Source: Mycobacterium saskatchewanense
GTDB lineage: Bacteria; Actinomycetota; Actinomycetes; Mycobacteriales; Mycobacteriaceae
Direction of reading: 5' to 3'
NCBI RefSeq assembly: GCF_010729105.1
Contig: NZ_AP022573.1
Coordinates: 1,364,001 to 1,428,000, forward strand
Length of the DNA: 64,000 bases
Positions 62,651-64,000 of this stretch are shown one piece after another. Below the pieces are notes generated by a model. The model saw nothing but the letters and a program-made list of their open reading frames with translations, did no database searches and was not told where the DNA came from. Both the position numbers and the translations under genes were made by a program. The stretch's first letter is position 1. Each line of letters opens with the position of its first letter.

Positions 62651-63043
62651 ATGACCACCGCGCCCCTCGCCCCACGTGACGCGACCCGGACCGCCGCATA
62701 CCGCGTGGCGGCGATGCTGATGGGCATCGGAACCATCCACTTCCTGGCGCCCCGACCGTTCGACACCATCGTTCCGGCCGAGCTGCCCGGAAGCGCCCGG
62801 TTCTACACCTACGCGTCCGGCGTCGCCGAGATCGCCGTCGGGGCGCTGCTGGTGCCGCGACGCACCCGACGGCAGGCGGCGCTGGCGGCCGCGGTGCTGT
62901 TCGTGGGGGTCTTCCCCGCGAACTGCAATATGGTGCGGCTGTGGTGGGGCAAGCCTTGGCCCATGCGCATCGCCGCGCTGGCCCGGCTACCCCTGCAGAT
63001 CCCGATGATCACCACCGCAATGAAGATCCGCCGCAACAGCTGA
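62651..63043 (+). CDS. DoxX-like small membrane protein
   Basis: 130 residues from the ATG at 62651. About four hydrophobic segments (AMLMGIGTIHFLAP, ASGVAEIAVGALLV, ALAAAVLFVGVFPANCNMV, LPLQIPMITTAM). FIHFL-like and GVAEI blocks match the DoxX/DUF4870-like family. Function unknown; related proteins influence redox or terminal oxidase systems. Confidence 0.75.
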   Translation: MTTAPLAPRDATRTAAYRVAAMLMGIGTIHFLAPRPFDTIVPAELPGSARFYTYASGVAEIAVGALLVPRRTRRQAALAAAVLFVGVFPANCNMVRLWWGKPWPMRIAALARLPLQIPMITTAMKIRRNS

Positions 63044-63261
63044 CCGCTCCCTTTGTCTCCGCGCGGCGGCGCGCGGCATTCGAGTGTGAACTGACGGCTT
63101 CCTTCGTGCATCCAGGGTGGCGCATTTCGCGGAATTTCAGACCTGGGCCCACGATGAAATCCCTGAGCACACAATCGAGTGCCCAGGCGCACACTCAGAA
63201 GTCCGGTCGTTCGTGACCTTCCGCGTTCGACAGGCCGGCGACCGGTTTCAACGACTTGCCC

Positions 63262-63864
63262 CTACGAGGCGGGCAGTTGTCCGCGGCCGTCCACCGAGCG
63301 GCCGAGAAACGCCATGAGTCCGGTGGTCGGTGTTGCGCCGGACGGCACGGGCTGGGCGGGGCCGAAGCCGCCCGGCCTCCGCAACATGCTTTCCGGCACG
63401 GATCCGAGCAGCCCCCGACATAGCGCGAACAGATTTTCGGGCAGCTCGATCTGCCGACCCTGGGAGCGCTCGACGTCCCAGGTGTGCAACGCCAAGTCCG
63501 AGACCGGATAGACCAGCGCCCGGCGCAACGGGACCTCGCCCTCCGGCGACACGCGCATCGCGTCGAGATCGGCACCCGGCAGGGCCTCACGCAACCGCGC
63601 GGCCAGCTCGCGAAGCCGGCCCGCCGGGTCGTCACACACCCAGTCGGCCGGCCGGGACGGGCCGGCCCAGATCTCCCCGTCCTCGACGAGCGTCACGATC
63701 TTCGCCGCGCTGCCGATCGCGTGGCCCACCAGATCACGCAGGGTCCAGCCCTCGAGATTCGATGGCTGAGACCAGCGCTCCGGCGCAATCTGATCGACGG
63801 CGTCGATCAGCATGTCGAACGCCTCGGTAGCCATCGTGCCGATCGATGCGGTTGCGTCGTTCAT
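63262..63864 (-). CDS. TIGR03086-family metal-binding protein (mycothiol/DinB-like)
   Basis: 200 residues from the ATG at 63864. NLEGWTLRDLVGHAIGSA, WDVERSQGRQIELP and DLALHTWDVERS with its His match the TIGR03086/maleylpyruvate isomerase-like DinB fold (metal held by three His). Related proteins are mycothiol-dependent enzymes in actinobacteria. The substrate is unknown. The small peptide ORF upstream is on the same strand. Confidence 0.85.
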   Translation of the reverse strand: MNDATASIGTMATEAFDMLIDAVDQIAPERWSQPSNLEGWTLRDLVGHAIGSAAKIVTLVEDGEIWAGPSRPADWVCDDPAGRLRELAARLREALPGADLDAMRVSPEGEVPLRRALVYPVSDLALHTWDVERSQGRQIELPENLFALCRGLLGSVPESMLRRPGGFGPAQPVPSGATPTTGLMAFLGRSVDGRGQLPAS

Positions 63865-63880
63865 GCCGATCAGCGTCCCT

Positions 63881-63955
63881 TCATGAGACCGCGACAACGC
63901 CGGCCACCGCGGCGGTGCCCACCATGATCACGCGTGCAGCGGTTCGAGGTGTCAT
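63881..63955 (-). CDS. putative small hydrophobic peptide, 24 aa
   Basis: ATG at 63955 with AAGAAGG eight bases upstream, and TGA at 63881. The peptide begins MTPRTAARVIMVG and continues with Ala, Val and Gly only up to a final Ser, so it would span or insert in the membrane. It lies 16 bp before the TIGR03086 gene. Too short to judge by sequence; a leader peptide is the alternative. Confidence 0.35.
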   Translation of the reverse strand: MTPRTAARVIMVGTAAVAGVVAVS

Positions 63956-64000
63956 GGCGCGACCTTCTTCGTGATGAGAGATTCGAAAGCCACTTTCGAT

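Noticed and set aside
1..64000. tRNA, rRNA, CRISPR or insertion sequences
   Set aside because: I found no transposase, no regularly spaced direct repeats apart from the 18-bp minisatellite, and no cloverleaf-like T-arm sequence.

Overview
This is a 64 kb GC-rich actinobacterial chromosome segment, almost certainly from a Mycobacterium and most likely a non-tuberculous one. The evidence is two tandem PPE proteins with the SVP motif, an LpqH-type 19-kDa lipoprotein, two DUF732 secreted proteins, a TIGR03086 (mycothiol-type) protein, a P450 and a CysQ. Genes are densely packed, with many 1-4 base ATGA/GTGA overlaps. I saw no tRNA, rRNA, CRISPR array, transposase or phage genes.

Layout. (1) 1-3660: the start of an M20 amidohydrolase, a glyoxalase-like protein and a PPE-PPE pair. 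(2) 4112-10056: a minus-strand catabolic operon (NCS1 permease, RidA, HpaB-type flavin monooxygenase, flavin reductase, cyclase-family hydrolase) with an upstream MerR-XRE-cupin regulator. It resembles the pyrimidine Rut pathway in logic but uses different enzyme families. (3) 10363-27817: the most interesting part, a nitrogen-salvage island. It holds an IPNS-type 2-oxoglutarate dioxygenase, an APC permease, a LacI regulator, a carbon-nitrogen hydrolase, an M24 peptidase, a creatininase-family hydrolase, a type III glutamine synthetase-like ligase, two TetR regulators, and a four-gene operon of two DUF1989 proteins (carboxyguanidine deiminase type), a urea/guanidine carboxylase and allophanate hydrolase. 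A clear guanidine-I (ykkC) riboswitch at about 17088-17178 precedes the creatininase-ligase genes, so the island most likely makes, senses and consumes guanidine.

(4) 28161-43223: an esterase, a chagasin-like lipoprotein, a DUF5685 protein with a 15-cysteine tail, a Na+/H+ antiporter, an AAA ATPase, a TetR-monooxygenase pair behind a perfect 15-bp-arm operator, an AlsS-AlsD acetoin pair, a glycosyltransferase, two DUF732 proteins flanking a thiosulfate sulfurtransferase, and an alpha/beta hydrolase. (5) 43220-50824: P450, TetR, SDR, LpqH, two haloalkane dehalogenase-fold hydrolases and a MalY/PatB aminotransferase. (6) 50831-58005: a meta-cleavage aromatic catabolic locus (flavin hydroxylase, C-C hydrolase, extradiol dioxygenase and amidohydrolase, divergent from TetR, acetaldehyde dehydrogenase and ketoacid aldolase). 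The 2-oxopent-4-enoate hydratase is absent. (7) 58055-64000: CysQ, a thiolase, a bicupin, a DoxX-like protein and a TIGR03086 protein.

How the island could work (inference): the dioxygenase and hydrolases would release guanidine from imported guanidino compounds, and the riboswitch would sense it. The carboxylase would make carboxyguanidine, the DUF1989 pair would deiminate it to allophanate, and allophanate hydrolase would yield ammonia and CO2. The ligase could capture ammonia or an amine as a gamma-glutamyl amide.
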